Translations under genes and position numbers: made by a program
The notes under the pieces: generated by a model
The model's database searches: none
Seen by the model: the letters and a program-made list of their open reading frames with translations, nothing else
What the model was told of the DNA's origin: nothing
Source of the DNA: Gemmobacter sp.
GTDB taxonomy: Bacteria; Pseudomonadota; Alphaproteobacteria; Rhodobacterales; Rhodobacteraceae
DNA: 64,000 nucleotides
Direction of reading: 5' to 3'
Assembly (NCBI RefSeq): GCF_034676705.1
Contig: NZ_JAUCBS010000013.1
Location: forward strand, 2,584,501-2,648,500
In this document: piece after piece, positions 1-7,412 of the stretch
Numbering within the stretch: position 1 is the first letter of the stretch
How the letters are laid out: each line of letters opens with the position of its first letter

Positions 1-771
1 GCCCTGCGCGCGCAGGGCGCGCTTCGCATCAGCCATTTCCTGCACCTGCGGGCCGAGGTCTGTTCCGAAACCCTGGTCGAGGAAATGGCCAAGTTCGGCC
101 CCGAAGACCGCATCGGCATCGTCAGCCTGATGGACCATACCCCCGGCCAGCGCCAGTTCCGCGACATTTCCAAGCTGCGCGATTACGTCATGGGCAAGCG
201 CGGCCTGTCGGAACCGGAATTCGTTGATCACGTGACGAACCTTCAGGCCCTGCATGCCCGCGTCGGCGCCCTGCACGAGGCAACAGCGGTGGCCGAGGCG
301 CGGCGCTATGGCGCGGTGCTGGCCAGCCACGACGATACGACGGCAGGTCAGGTCGCCACCTCGCAAGGGCATGGCGTGCGGTTCGCCGAATTCCCCACCA
401 CGGTCGAGGCGGCGCAGGCCTGCCGCGATCAGGGCATCGGGGTGATGATGGGCGCGCCCAACCTGATCCGCGGCGGGTCGCATTCCGGCAACGTGGCGGC
501 GGCCGATCTGGCCGGGGCGGATCTGCTGGACATCCTGTCGTCGGACTATGTGCCCTCGTCGCTCTTGTCGGCGGCGCTGGCGCTGGGGGACATCTGGGGC
601 GACATGGCGCGCGGCATCGCCACCGTCACCGCCGCGCCGGCGGCGGCCGCAGGCCTGGCCGACCGTGGCCACCTGGCCCCGGGCGCGCGGGCCGATGTCG
701 TCCGCGTGACCCGCATCGGCGATGCCGGCGCGGTGCGCGGCGTCTGGGTGCAGGGCAATCGCGTCGGCTGA
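1..771 (+). CDS. phnM: PhnM, ribophosphonate triphosphate diphosphatase (C-terminal part)
   Basis: The frame is open at the left edge, so only the last 256 residues are present; the E. coli enzyme has about 378. The product matches alpha-D-ribose 1-methylphosphonate 5-triphosphate diphosphatase of the cytoplasmic carbon-phosphorus lyase pathway. This amidohydrolase releases pyrophosphate from the phosphonate-ribose triphosphate before PhnJ cleaves the C-P bond. Family-typical blocks are SLMDHTPGQRQF, SHDDTT (metal-site region) and GAPNLIRGGSHSGN. No further phn gene follows on the right, so this looks like the 3' end of a phn operon lying mostly outside the window. Identification is secure; the start is not visible. 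Confidence 0.93.
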   Translation, partial: ALRAQGALRISHFLHLRAEVCSETLVEEMAKFGPEDRIGIVSLMDHTPGQRQFRDISKLRDYVMGKRGLSEPEFVDHVTNLQALHARVGALHEATAVAEARRYGAVLASHDDTTAGQVATSQGHGVRFAEFPTTVEAAQACRDQGIGVMMGAPNLIRGGSHSGNVAAADLAGADLLDILSSDYVPSSLLSAALALGDIWGDMARGIATVTAAPAAAAGLADRGHLAPGARADVVRVTRIGDAGAVRGVWVQGNRVG

Positions 772-1646
772 CCGGCTTGCCCCGCGGCGCCGGGCATGCC
801 CCCCTGCGGGGGCCAACCCAGCCCGACACAGCCCCGGCGCCACTTGCTGCCCGCCACCGTAGCCCCAGCTACAGCCATGGCGTGGCAATCGCCGCCGGCG
901 CGCGGCTGGTTTCGCTTTGACCCAAATATCCTCGGGGGTGAATTGGCCGGCACGGCCAAGAGGGGGCAGACGGCCCCTTTCTTTCTTGCGGCGATCGAGG
1001 CTGGCCGGGGCAGAAGAAAGGGGGGCCGTCTGCCCCCCTCGGACCGGCCGGGGCCGGTCCTCACCCCCCGAGGATATTTGGGTCAAAGCGAAACCAGCAG
1101 GCCGGGGCGGGCGCGCCATGGTCTGCCGTTCCATCGGGCAGCGCGCTGCAAGTGCCGGGGATTGCCGCGGGCCCCCGGGGCCGGCGCGTTGGGTGGTGCT
1201 GGTCGGGCAGCGGCGGATCTCGCGGGCGAGGCTGCGGCGGCTGGTGTGCCTGAACGCCAATGGCGGCAATATGCCGGTGCCGCAGTTGCTGTCGCGCAGC
1301 CTGCGGTTGGGCCATGACATGCCGGTGGTCACCGCCGGCCGGATCTCGACGGGATTTCCCGAAGGCGCAGTGTCGCCGCAGGAACGGCCGAGGGGATTGA
1401 TGGCGGGCCGATGGGGCGGCAGGCAATCAGGTGCGGCGCTGCTGCGCCCTGTCGGCGCTGGCGGGCGTGGTTTCCGGGCGATGCGCCGCGGCGCAATGCG
1501 ACGCGGTTCCCGCGGATATGCTGCCACCCGATGGCAAAGGTCAGCTATCATGCCCTATACGACATGAACGACGTGACATCCGACCAGACAGGGGCCTATG
1601 TGGCCTGCATGCGCGCCGCGATGCTGAAATTCTGATGGAACCCGCC
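772..1646. other. Gene-poor stretch between phnM and the ABC operon
   Basis: No convincing gene is seen. The left part holds the long inverted repeat described separately. From about 1100 to 1640 several short overlapping frames exist in all phases, none with a recognisable domain or a good ribosome binding site. One frame ends with a TGA overlapping the region just before the ABC ATPase start and could be a decayed gene or leader. The ABC operon promoter presumably lies here, but I could not pick one out with confidence. Confidence 0.5.
905..1098. repeat. Long inverted repeat built from two facing CCAAATATCC elements
   Basis: The arms at 905-941 and 1061-1098 are reverse complements apart from a one-base difference in a G run. 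Each carries CCAAATATCC next to a TCGCTTTGA block. Inside, a second pair of arms (about 960-980 and 1018-1040; GGGGGCAGACGGCC and its complement) extends the pairing, so the whole 194 bases can fold into one long hairpin. It sits 3' of phnM and probably ends its transcript. It belongs to the dispersed element family found elsewhere in this window. Confidence 0.8.
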
Positions 1647-2387
1647 ATGACTGCCCCAGCCCTGCGATTTGACAAGGTGTCGATGCACTATCCCGACGGC
1701 ACCGTGGCGCTGGACGGGGTGGATCTGACGCTGGCCCCGGGCGAATTCGTGTCGGTCGTCGGGCCGTCGGGCTGCGGCAAGTCCACGCTGCTGAAACTGG
1801 CCTCGGGGCTGGAGACGCATACGGCGGGCGAGATCTGGGTGGACCGGGCCAGTCTGGGCTATACGTTTCAGGATGCCACCCTGCTGCCCTGGCGCAGGGT
1901 GCTGCCCAATGTGGAGCTGCTGATGGAACTGCGCGGCGTGCCGGCCGCCGAACGCCGCCGGATCGCGCTGGAGCAGATCGAACTGGTCGGGCTGACGGGG
2001 TTTGAAAACCACTATCCCAAACGCCTGTCGGGCGGCATGCGGATGCGCGCCTCGCTGGCGCGGTCGCTGGCACTGGACCCCGGTGTATTCCTGTTCGACG
2101 AACCCTTTGGCGCGCTGGATGAAATCACCCGCGAACGCCTGATCGACGAGCTGATCGAGCTGTATCTGCGCAAGGGGTTCACCGGCCTGTTCATCACCCA
2201 TTCCATCCCCGAAGCGGTCTACCTGTCGTCCCGCGTCGTGGTGATGAGCCGCCGGCCCGGCCGGATCATCGCCGAATTTGCCGTGCCCTTCGGCTGGCCG
2301 CGCCGGCCGGATCTGCGCTGGAACCCCGAATTCACCCGGCTGGCGGGCGAGGTTTCGGTGGCCCTGCGCCGCGCGATCGAGGAATAG
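1647..2387 (+). CDS. NitT/TauT-family ABC transporter ATP-binding protein
   Basis: This is a cytoplasmic ATPase subunit of an importer in the nitrate/sulfonate/taurine (SsuB/TauB) family, 246 residues, the usual length. Visible motifs in order are Walker A GPSGCGKST (near residue 38), the Q-loop FQDATLLPW, the signature LSGGMRMRASLARSL, Walker B VFLFDEPFGALD and the switch His in ITHSIPEA. A second in-frame ATG lies four codons upstream (1635), so the start is approximate. The permease ATG follows three bases after the stop, so the genes are co-transcribed. The substrate cannot be read from the ATPase; the downstream FolD homologues hint at a one-carbon or pterin-related compound, which is inference only. 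Confidence 0.9.
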   Translation: MTAPALRFDKVSMHYPDGTVALDGVDLTLAPGEFVSVVGPSGCGKSTLLKLASGLETHTAGEIWVDRASLGYTFQDATLLPWRRVLPNVELLMELRGVPAAERRRIALEQIELVGLTGFENHYPKRLSGGMRMRASLARSLALDPGVFLFDEPFGALDEITRERLIDELIELYLRKGFTGLFITHSIPEAVYLSSRVVVMSRRPGRIIAEFAVPFGWPRRPDLRWNPEFTRLAGEVSVALRRAIEE

Positions 2388-2390
2388 CCC

Positions 2391-3248
2391 ATGTCCCGCG
2401 CCCCCCGCATCCACCCCGAACGCTTTGCCCCCGCGCCGGTGGAACAGCCACCCGGGCCGCTGCGCGCGCTTGCGGCGCTGCTGCTGCCGCCGGTCCTGAT
2501 GGGGCTGCTGCTGCTGGGCCTGTATGCCTGGACACGCTGGAACCTGCCGCCGCACCGGCAGTTCCTGATGCCATCGGCCGAAGGCCTGTGGACGCAGGCC
2601 CTGTCGCGCCCCGATGTGCTGGCCGAATTGTGGGACCGCAGCCTGGTGACGATCACCATCGCGGTCACCGGCCTGGGCGTGTCGATCCCGCTGGGCATGG
2701 CCATCGGGATCGTGATGTTCCGCTTTCACGTCATGGAACGGGCGGTATTCCCCTATCTGGTGGCGCTGCAATCCATCCCGATCCTGGCGATCATCCCGCT
2801 GATCCAAAGCGCGCTTGGCTTTGGCTTTCTGCCCAAGGTGCTGATCGTGGCGCTGTTCACCTTTTTCGCCTTTCCCACCACGCTGCTGCTGGGGCTGAAA
2901 AGCCTGGACCGCGGCATCCTGAACCTGTTCCGCCTGCAAGGGGCCAGCTGGTGGGCGATGCTGTGGAAGGCGGGCCTGCCATCCGCCGCGCCGGCGCTGT
3001 TCGCGGGGTTCCGCATTTCCACCGGCATGGCGATCATCGGCGCAGTCACGTCCGAGCTGTTCTTTCTTGCAGGTCGCGGCGGCTTGGGGCAGATGCTGAT
3101 CAACGCCAAGACCGACTTCAAGTACGAGCAGATGTATGCCGCACTGATCGCATCCTCGGCGTTGTCCATAATGGTGTACCTGGTCTTCACCTGGGCGGGA
3201 AACCGCCTGTTCGCAAGCTGGCACGAAAGCGCCGCCCGCCGGGGCTGA
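2391..3248 (+). CDS. NitT/TauT-family ABC transporter permease
   Basis: This inner-membrane channel subunit of 285 residues has one early membrane segment (about residues 27-46) followed by the BPD-type permease domain. The EAA-like loop reads LFRLQGASWWAMLWKAGLPSA, and the helix after it is rich in small residues (FAGFRISTGMAIIGAV). These features are typical of SsuC/TauC-like permeases. It starts three bases after the ATPase stop, and the binding protein follows after 59 bases. It would pair as a homodimer with the upstream ATPase and receive substrate from the periplasmic protein encoded next. Confidence 0.88.
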   Translation: MSRAPRIHPERFAPAPVEQPPGPLRALAALLLPPVLMGLLLLGLYAWTRWNLPPHRQFLMPSAEGLWTQALSRPDVLAELWDRSLVTITIAVTGLGVSIPLGMAIGIVMFRFHVMERAVFPYLVALQSIPILAIIPLIQSALGFGFLPKVLIVALFTFFAFPTTLLLGLKSLDRGILNLFRLQGASWWAMLWKAGLPSAAPALFAGFRISTGMAIIGAVTSELFFLAGRGGLGQMLINAKTDFKYEQMYAALIASSALSIMVYLVFTWAGNRLFASWHESAARRG

Positions 3249-3307
3249 CGCCTGCCCCGGAACCTGCCGACCCCCTCCTCCAAGACCCGGACCAACAGGG
3301 AACCGCC

Positions 3308-4459
3308 ATGATCAAAGGACTGATCCGCGCCGTCGCCGCCGCGACGACCGCCCTTGCCGCGCTGCCCGCCCTGGCACAGGGCACCGCTGCCGAACGCTAT
3401 ACCACACCGCTGGCCGACGTGTGCCCCAGCCCGTTCTACATCCAGAAGGACTGGCTGGCCCAGGCCGAACATGGCGGGCTGTACCAGCTGATCGGCCCGG
3501 GCGGCAAAATGGAACAGGGCCGCTACACCGGCCCGCTGGGAGCCACCGGGATCGACCTGGTGATCCTGGAAGGCGGCGGCAACATTGGCCTCGGCGATGG
3601 CGAAACCGCCTATTCCGCGCTGTTCAACGGCAATTCCAAGGCCGGCGTCACCCCGCATCTGGGGTTTCAGGAACTGGACAACGCCTTCATCTTTTCCAGG
3701 CGGTTCCCGGTAACCGGCATCTTCACCGCGCTGGACAAGGCGCCTTCGGGCCTGTTCTGGGACCGCGCCACCTACCCCGACGGCTTCCATTCCGTGGATG
3801 ACCTCAAGGCCTTTGCCGCCAGCGGCAAGGGGATGATCTACGTCTCCACCATCACCCGGACCTTCGGCCTGTATCTCGTTGCCTCGGGCGTGCCGAAGGA
3901 CGTTTTCGTCGAAGGCTATCGTGGCGATGGCGAGAATTTCGTGACCAGCAACGGCACCTGGCTGAACCAGGGCTTCGTCACGTCCGAGGTCTGGAAGTTC
4001 AGCCATGGCAACAACTGGGGCAAGCCTGTCGATGCCGTCACGGTCAACGAACTGGGCTACCCGACCTATACCGGCATGCTGTCGGTCGCCAATCACCGGC
4101 TGGAGGAGCTGGCCCCCTGCCTGACCAGGCTGGTGCCGATCCTGCAACAGGCGCAGGTCGATTACATCACCGCCCCCGAGGGGGTGAACAAGGTGATCCA
4201 CGACTTCAACGCCGGCGGCTTTGCCACCAGCTGGTGGAAAACCCCGATGGAGCTGAACGCCTTTTCGGCGGCCGCGCAAAAGGAACGCGGCGTGGTCGGC
4301 AACGGCCCGAACGCCACGCTGGGCGATTTCGACATGGATCAGGTCAAGGCGATGCATGCCATCGTCAAGCCCTGGCTGGACGAACGGTCGAACCCCGATG
4401 TGGCGCCCGAAGATGTGGTGACCAACCGCTTCATCGACCCCGCCATCGGGCTGAAGTGA
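3308..4459 (+). CDS. NMT1/THI5-like periplasmic substrate-binding protein
   Basis: A 383-residue secreted protein. Residues 1-23 form a signal peptide with a probable cut after ALPALA. The remainder resembles ABC-transporter substrate-binding proteins of the NitT/TauT class but is longer than the usual 320-340 residues. It carries aromatic-rich stretches (GYPTYTGM, FATSWWKTP) that could line a ligand pocket. An AGGGA box six bases before the ATG supports the start. It is the third gene of the importer operon, and a FolD homologue begins two bases after its stop. That linkage is the only hint at the ligand; I cannot name it from the sequence. Confidence 0.82.
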   Translation: MIKGLIRAVAAATTALAALPALAQGTAAERYTTPLADVCPSPFYIQKDWLAQAEHGGLYQLIGPGGKMEQGRYTGPLGATGIDLVILEGGGNIGLGDGETAYSALFNGNSKAGVTPHLGFQELDNAFIFSRRFPVTGIFTALDKAPSGLFWDRATYPDGFHSVDDLKAFAASGKGMIYVSTITRTFGLYLVASGVPKDVFVEGYRGDGENFVTSNGTWLNQGFVTSEVWKFSHGNNWGKPVDAVTVNELGYPTYTGMLSVANHRLEELAPCLTRLVPILQQAQVDYITAPEGVNKVIHDFNAGGFATSWWKTPMELNAFSAAAQKERGVVGNGPNATLGDFDMDQVKAMHAIVKPWLDERSNPDVAPEDVVTNRFIDPAIGLK

Positions 4460-4461
4460 CC

Positions 4462-5298
4462 ATGCCGGCCGTGCGCCTGGATGGCGATGCACTGGCCGCG
4501 ACGCTGCGCCGGGGCATGGCGGCAGAGGTCGCGCGCCTGCCCCGCCCGCCACGCATGGCCACCGTGCTGGTCGGGGACAACCCGGCCAGCCGATCCTATA
4601 TCGCGCGCAAACATGCCGATTGCGCGGAACTGGGCATTCGGGCCGATCCGGTCGCCCTGCCGGCCGATACCCCTGCGGCGGATCTGCTGGCAACGGTCGC
4701 GCGGCTGAATGCCGATCCGGCGGTAGACGGGTTCTTCGTGCAGTTCCCCCTGCCAGCCGGGCATGACGAACTTGCCGTGGCCGCCGCCATCGCGCCCGGC
4801 AAGGATATCGACGGGCTGCATCCGGTAAACCTTGGCCGGCTTGTGACAGGCCAGCCCGGGCTGCGGCCCTGCACCCCGGCCGCCGTGCTGGCCCTGCTGC
4901 AAGGCTATGACGTGCCGCTGGCCGGGCGCCATGTGGTGATCGTGGGGCGCGGGCTGTTGGTCGGGCGGCCGCTGGCGCTGATGCTGTCGGCGCGGGGCGT
5001 CGATGCCACGGTGACGCTGGCCCATTCCGCAACGCCCGATCTGGCGGCGCTGACCCGCCGGGCCGATGTGGTGATTGCCGCCGCCAGCCGCCCCGACCTG
5101 ATCCGCGCCGACATGATCCGCCCCGGCGCTGCCGCCGTGGGCGTGGGCATCAGCTATATGGATGGCCAGATGGTGTCGGATCTGGCCGCCGATGTGGCGC
5201 AGGTCGCCGGCCATGTCACCCCGCCACATGGCTCGGTCGGGGCGCTGACCCGGGCGATGCTGCTGCGCAACCTGATCGACGCCTGCCCCCATGGATAA
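4462..5298 (+). CDS. FolD-like methylenetetrahydrofolate dehydrogenase/cyclohydrolase, divergent copy 1
   Basis: The 278-residue product has the complete FolD fold: an N-terminal substrate domain and a Rossmann NAD(P) domain. FolD interconverts 5,10-methylene-, methenyl- and 10-formyl-tetrahydrofolate in the cytoplasm. Key residues are kept: Tyr46 and Lys50 in YIARK, Gln94 in FVQFPLP, and Asp117 in KDIDGLHP. The nucleotide loop reads GRGLLVGRP and the block ATVTLAHSATPDL is normal. The usual C-terminal TPVPGGVGPMT is changed to TPPHGSVGALT. It starts two bases after the binding-protein stop, so it belongs to the importer operon. It may be catalytic. It is more diverged than a housekeeping FolD, which is probably encoded elsewhere. 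Confidence 0.85.
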   Translation: MPAVRLDGDALAATLRRGMAAEVARLPRPPRMATVLVGDNPASRSYIARKHADCAELGIRADPVALPADTPAADLLATVARLNADPAVDGFFVQFPLPAGHDELAVAAAIAPGKDIDGLHPVNLGRLVTGQPGLRPCTPAAVLALLQGYDVPLAGRHVVIVGRGLLVGRPLALMLSARGVDATVTLAHSATPDLAALTRRADVVIAAASRPDLIRADMIRPGAAAVGVGISYMDGQMVSDLAADVAQVAGHVTPPHGSVGALTRAMLLRNLIDACPHG

Positions 5299-5371
5299 GA
5301 CGCCGGAGGATGACAGGGAAATCTCGCTGACCTTTGCCAGCCGCGCCGAACTGCGCGGGGCGCGGCAATGA
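5291..5371 (+). CDS. Possible 26-residue coupling ORF between the two FolD genes
   Basis: ATG at 5291 opens a 26-codon frame that overlaps the 3' end of the first FolD gene by eight bases. It ends in TGA at 5369-5371, overlapping the ATG of the second FolD gene in an ATGA. The predicted peptide is charged (MDKTPEDDREISLTF...) with no known domain. It fills the whole 69-base gap, so ribosomes could pass from copy 1 to copy 2 by coupled reinitiation. It may equally be chance. Nothing but the two overlaps supports it. Confidence 0.35.
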   Translation: MDKTPEDDREISLTFASRAELRGARQ

Positions 5372-6186
5372 CGGCGGTCTTCACCGGCTTTGTGCTGGCC
5401 CGGCGGGTGCAGGACCAGACCCGCGCCCTGCTGGCCGGGCGGGGGCGGGCGCCGGTCTGCGTCACGCTGCTGGATCCGGGCAACGCGCCCGCCGCCGCCT
5501 ATCTGGCACGCCAGCAGGCACTGGCCGCCGCCGTCAGGGTGACGATCCGGGCCATCGGCTGGGGCGCCGATCCGCTGGCGCAACTGGCCGCGCTGGCCGC
5601 CGATCCCGGCATTGATGCGGTGATGCCGCTGTTCCCCCTGCCCGCCGGGCTGACGCCACGGGCTGCGGCGCTGGCCATCGGGCCGGACAAGGATGTCGAT
5701 GGCCAGCACCCGCTGAACGCCGGTGCCCTGCTGCTGGGCCACGACACCGCCCGCGCCCCTGCCACCGCCCAGGCCGCGTTCCTGTGCACGCAGGACATCC
5801 TGGGCGACCTGACGGGGGCCGAGGTGGCGCTGGTCGGCGCCTCCAACCTTGTCGGGCGGCCGCTGGCCATGCTGCTGACGGGCGCCGGGGCAACGGTCAC
5901 GCTCTGCCATGTCGCCACCCGCGACCTTGCCGCCCATACCCGCCGCGCCGATCTGATCGTGACGGCGGCCGGCGTGCCGGGGCTGATCGGGCGCGATCAC
6001 GTCGCGCCGGGCGGCCGGGTGCTGGACGTGGCAGTCATCCGCACGCCTGCGGGCCTTGTCGGCGATGCCGACCGCGCCGCGCTGACGGGCCATGCCGCGC
6101 TGATCTCGGCCGTGCCCGACGGGGTGGGGCCGGTGACCACCGCCTGCCTGATCCGCAGCATCGCGCAGGCCGCGCCGGCGGGCTGA
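5368..6186 (+). CDS. FolD-like protein, divergent copy 2, catalytic Lys and Gln missing
   Basis: A 272-residue FolD-family protein in tandem with copy 1. The overall pattern is retained: Tyr45 in AAAYLARQ, FPLP, KDVDGQHPLNAG, a Rossmann loop GASNLVGRP, ATVTLCHVATRDL, and a C-terminal VPDGVGPVT close to the family consensus. The catalytic Lys two positions after YLAR is Gln49, and the conserved Gln of VQLPLP is Leu88. Both residues are central to cyclohydrolase and dehydrogenase chemistry in characterised FolD. It therefore looks like a binding or regulatory paralogue, or an enzyme with new chemistry, perhaps a heterodimer partner of copy 1. Last gene of the importer operon. Confidence 0.83.
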   Translation: MTAVFTGFVLARRVQDQTRALLAGRGRAPVCVTLLDPGNAPAAAYLARQQALAAAVRVTIRAIGWGADPLAQLAALAADPGIDAVMPLFPLPAGLTPRAAALAIGPDKDVDGQHPLNAGALLLGHDTARAPATAQAAFLCTQDILGDLTGAEVALVGASNLVGRPLAMLLTGAGATVTLCHVATRDLAAHTRRADLIVTAAGVPGLIGRDHVAPGGRVLDVAVIRTPAGLVGDADRAALTGHAALISAVPDGVGPVTTACLIRSIAQAAPAG

Positions 6187-6238
6187 GCCCCCGCGACAGG
6201 GCGCCATCGCCGCCTTGCCGCGGGGGCCGGAACGACAA

Positions 6239-6266
6239 CGGCCCGGACCGTCTGGTCCGGGCCGCG
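6239..6266. terminator. Bidirectional hairpin between the FolD operon and coaD
   Basis: GGCCCGGACC and GGTCCGGGCC form a perfect stem around GTCT. The operon on the left ends at 6186 and coaD, on the opposite strand, ends at 6290, so the hairpin lies between convergent 3' ends. Uridine tracts are weak on both sides, so its efficiency is uncertain. Confidence 0.6.
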
Positions 6267-6289
6267 ATCGTTCTCTGGCACCGGCCGGC

Positions 6290-6796
6290 TCAGCGCGGCT
6301 TGACCGGGCCGAATCGCTCGCGCATCTGGTCGTTGACGCGGCTGGGGACGAACTTCGACACGTCGCCGCCCAGACGGGCGATTTCCTTGACCAGCTTCGA
6401 CGCGATCGCCTGGCGGCGGGCATCGGCCATCAGGAACACCGTCTCGATCGAATTGTCGAGCGCGCGGTTCATGCCGACCATCTGGAATTCGTATTCGAAA
6501 TCCGCCACCGCGCGCAGGCCGCGCACGATGACCGTGGCGCCGACATCGCGGGCACAGTCGATCAGCAGATTCTCGAACGGATGCACCAGAATCTCGACCC
6601 CGGCAGGGATTCGCAGGGCCTGCACTTCCTCCTCGATCATCGCGACGCGGTCTTCCAGCTTGAACAGCGGGCCCTTGTCGCGGTTGATCGCAACGCCGAT
6701 CACCAGCCGGTCAACCAGCAATGATGCACGTTCGATGATGTCGGTATGGCCGAAAGTGACCGGATCAAAGGTTCCTGGGTAAAGACCAATCCGCAT
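6290..6796 (-). CDS. coaD: Phosphopantetheine adenylyltransferase
   Basis: CoaD transfers AMP from ATP to 4'-phosphopantetheine, the penultimate step of coenzyme A synthesis, as a cytoplasmic hexamer. The 168-residue product has the nucleotidyltransferase signature GTFDPVTFGHTDII near the N terminus. Also present are the substrate-site run VIVRGLRAVADFEYEFQM and the MNRALDN block. The ATG at 6796 follows a GGGAGG box by about five bases and is preferred over the in-frame GTG six bases upstream. It is a stand-alone essential gene with no operon partner here; the next gene on the same strand starts 108 bases upstream. Confidence 0.95.
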   Translation of the reverse strand: MRIGLYPGTFDPVTFGHTDIIERASLLVDRLVIGVAINRDKGPLFKLEDRVAMIEEEVQALRIPAGVEILVHPFENLLIDCARDVGATVIVRGLRAVADFEYEFQMVGMNRALDNSIETVFLMADARRQAIASKLVKEIARLGGDVSKFVPSRVNDQMRERFGPVKPR

Positions 6797-6903
6797 GGCC
6801 ACCTCCCTGCTGTCGCGCAGCGCACCCTTCGCTGCAATGCTGCATACGCAACATTATTGCGCATCCCTTTGCAAGCAAAGATTGAATGGCAGGCACAGAG
6901 GAA

Positions 6904-7338
6904 TCAGTTGCCGCGGATCATCCCTTCGAGCGCGTCCTTTTCCATCGACAGTTCGTCCAGCCGCGCCTTGACCACATCGCCGATGGAGACCATGCCCGTC
7001 ATCCGGCCATCCTCGACCACGGGCATGTGGCGAAAACGGCCCAGGGTCATCCGTTCGACGACCTGAAGGACCGTGTCGCTGCGGGTGCAGGTGACGATGC
7101 TGGCGGTCATCAGCGATTCGACCGGACGGTCCAGGATGGCGGGGCCCTGCTTGCCCAGTTCACGCACCACGTCGCGTTCCGACAGGATCCCCGCGATGCG
7201 CGATCCGTCGGCCGATACGACGACTGCCCCGATCCGCCGCGCGGCCAGCACCTCGACCGCCTCGCGCACGGTGGAACCCGGCGGCACGGTGACCACCGTC
7301 TGTTCGGGCTTGGCATTCAGAATCTGTTGCACCAGCAT
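6904..7338 (-). CDS. Tandem CBS-domain protein
   Basis: This 144-residue cytoplasmic protein consists almost entirely of two CBS motifs (a Bateman module): the first around residues 8-60 (VREAVEVLAARRIGAVVV, GILSERDVVREL), the second around 75-135 (RFRHMPVVEDGRMTGMVSIGD). Stand-alone CBS pairs bind adenine nucleotides and often act as energy sensors, but no partner domain is present. A GGAGGAGGAGG run eight bases before the ATG at 7338 fixes the start; an earlier in-frame start exists. The target is unknown. Confidence 0.9.
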   Translation of the reverse strand: MLVQQILNAKPEQTVVTVPPGSTVREAVEVLAARRIGAVVVSADGSRIAGILSERDVVRELGKQGPAILDRPVESLMTASIVTCTRSDTVLQVVERMTLGRFRHMPVVEDGRMTGMVSIGDVVKARLDELSMEKDALEGMIRGN

Positions 7339-7412
7339 GGCTTGGCCCTCCTCCTCCAGGGAACGCATCCCCTGATGCCATCGGACACTTGGGCCGGAAA
7401 CCTGTCAAGGAT

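Noticed and set aside
917..1567. 216-codon + strand frame in the gene-poor stretch
   Set aside because: Begins inside the inverted repeat, is Arg/Gly-rich, lacks a ribosome binding site and resembles no family I know.
1596..3224. Long open frame (542 codons) on the minus strand opposite the ABC ATPase and permease genes
   Set aside because: High-GC antisense frame with no domain; the opposite strand encodes clear ABC transporter motifs.
2753..5032. 759-codon minus-strand frame across the permease, binding protein and FolD copy 1
   Set aside because: Arg/Ala/Pro-rich low-complexity translation typical of shadow frames; the + strand genes are well supported.
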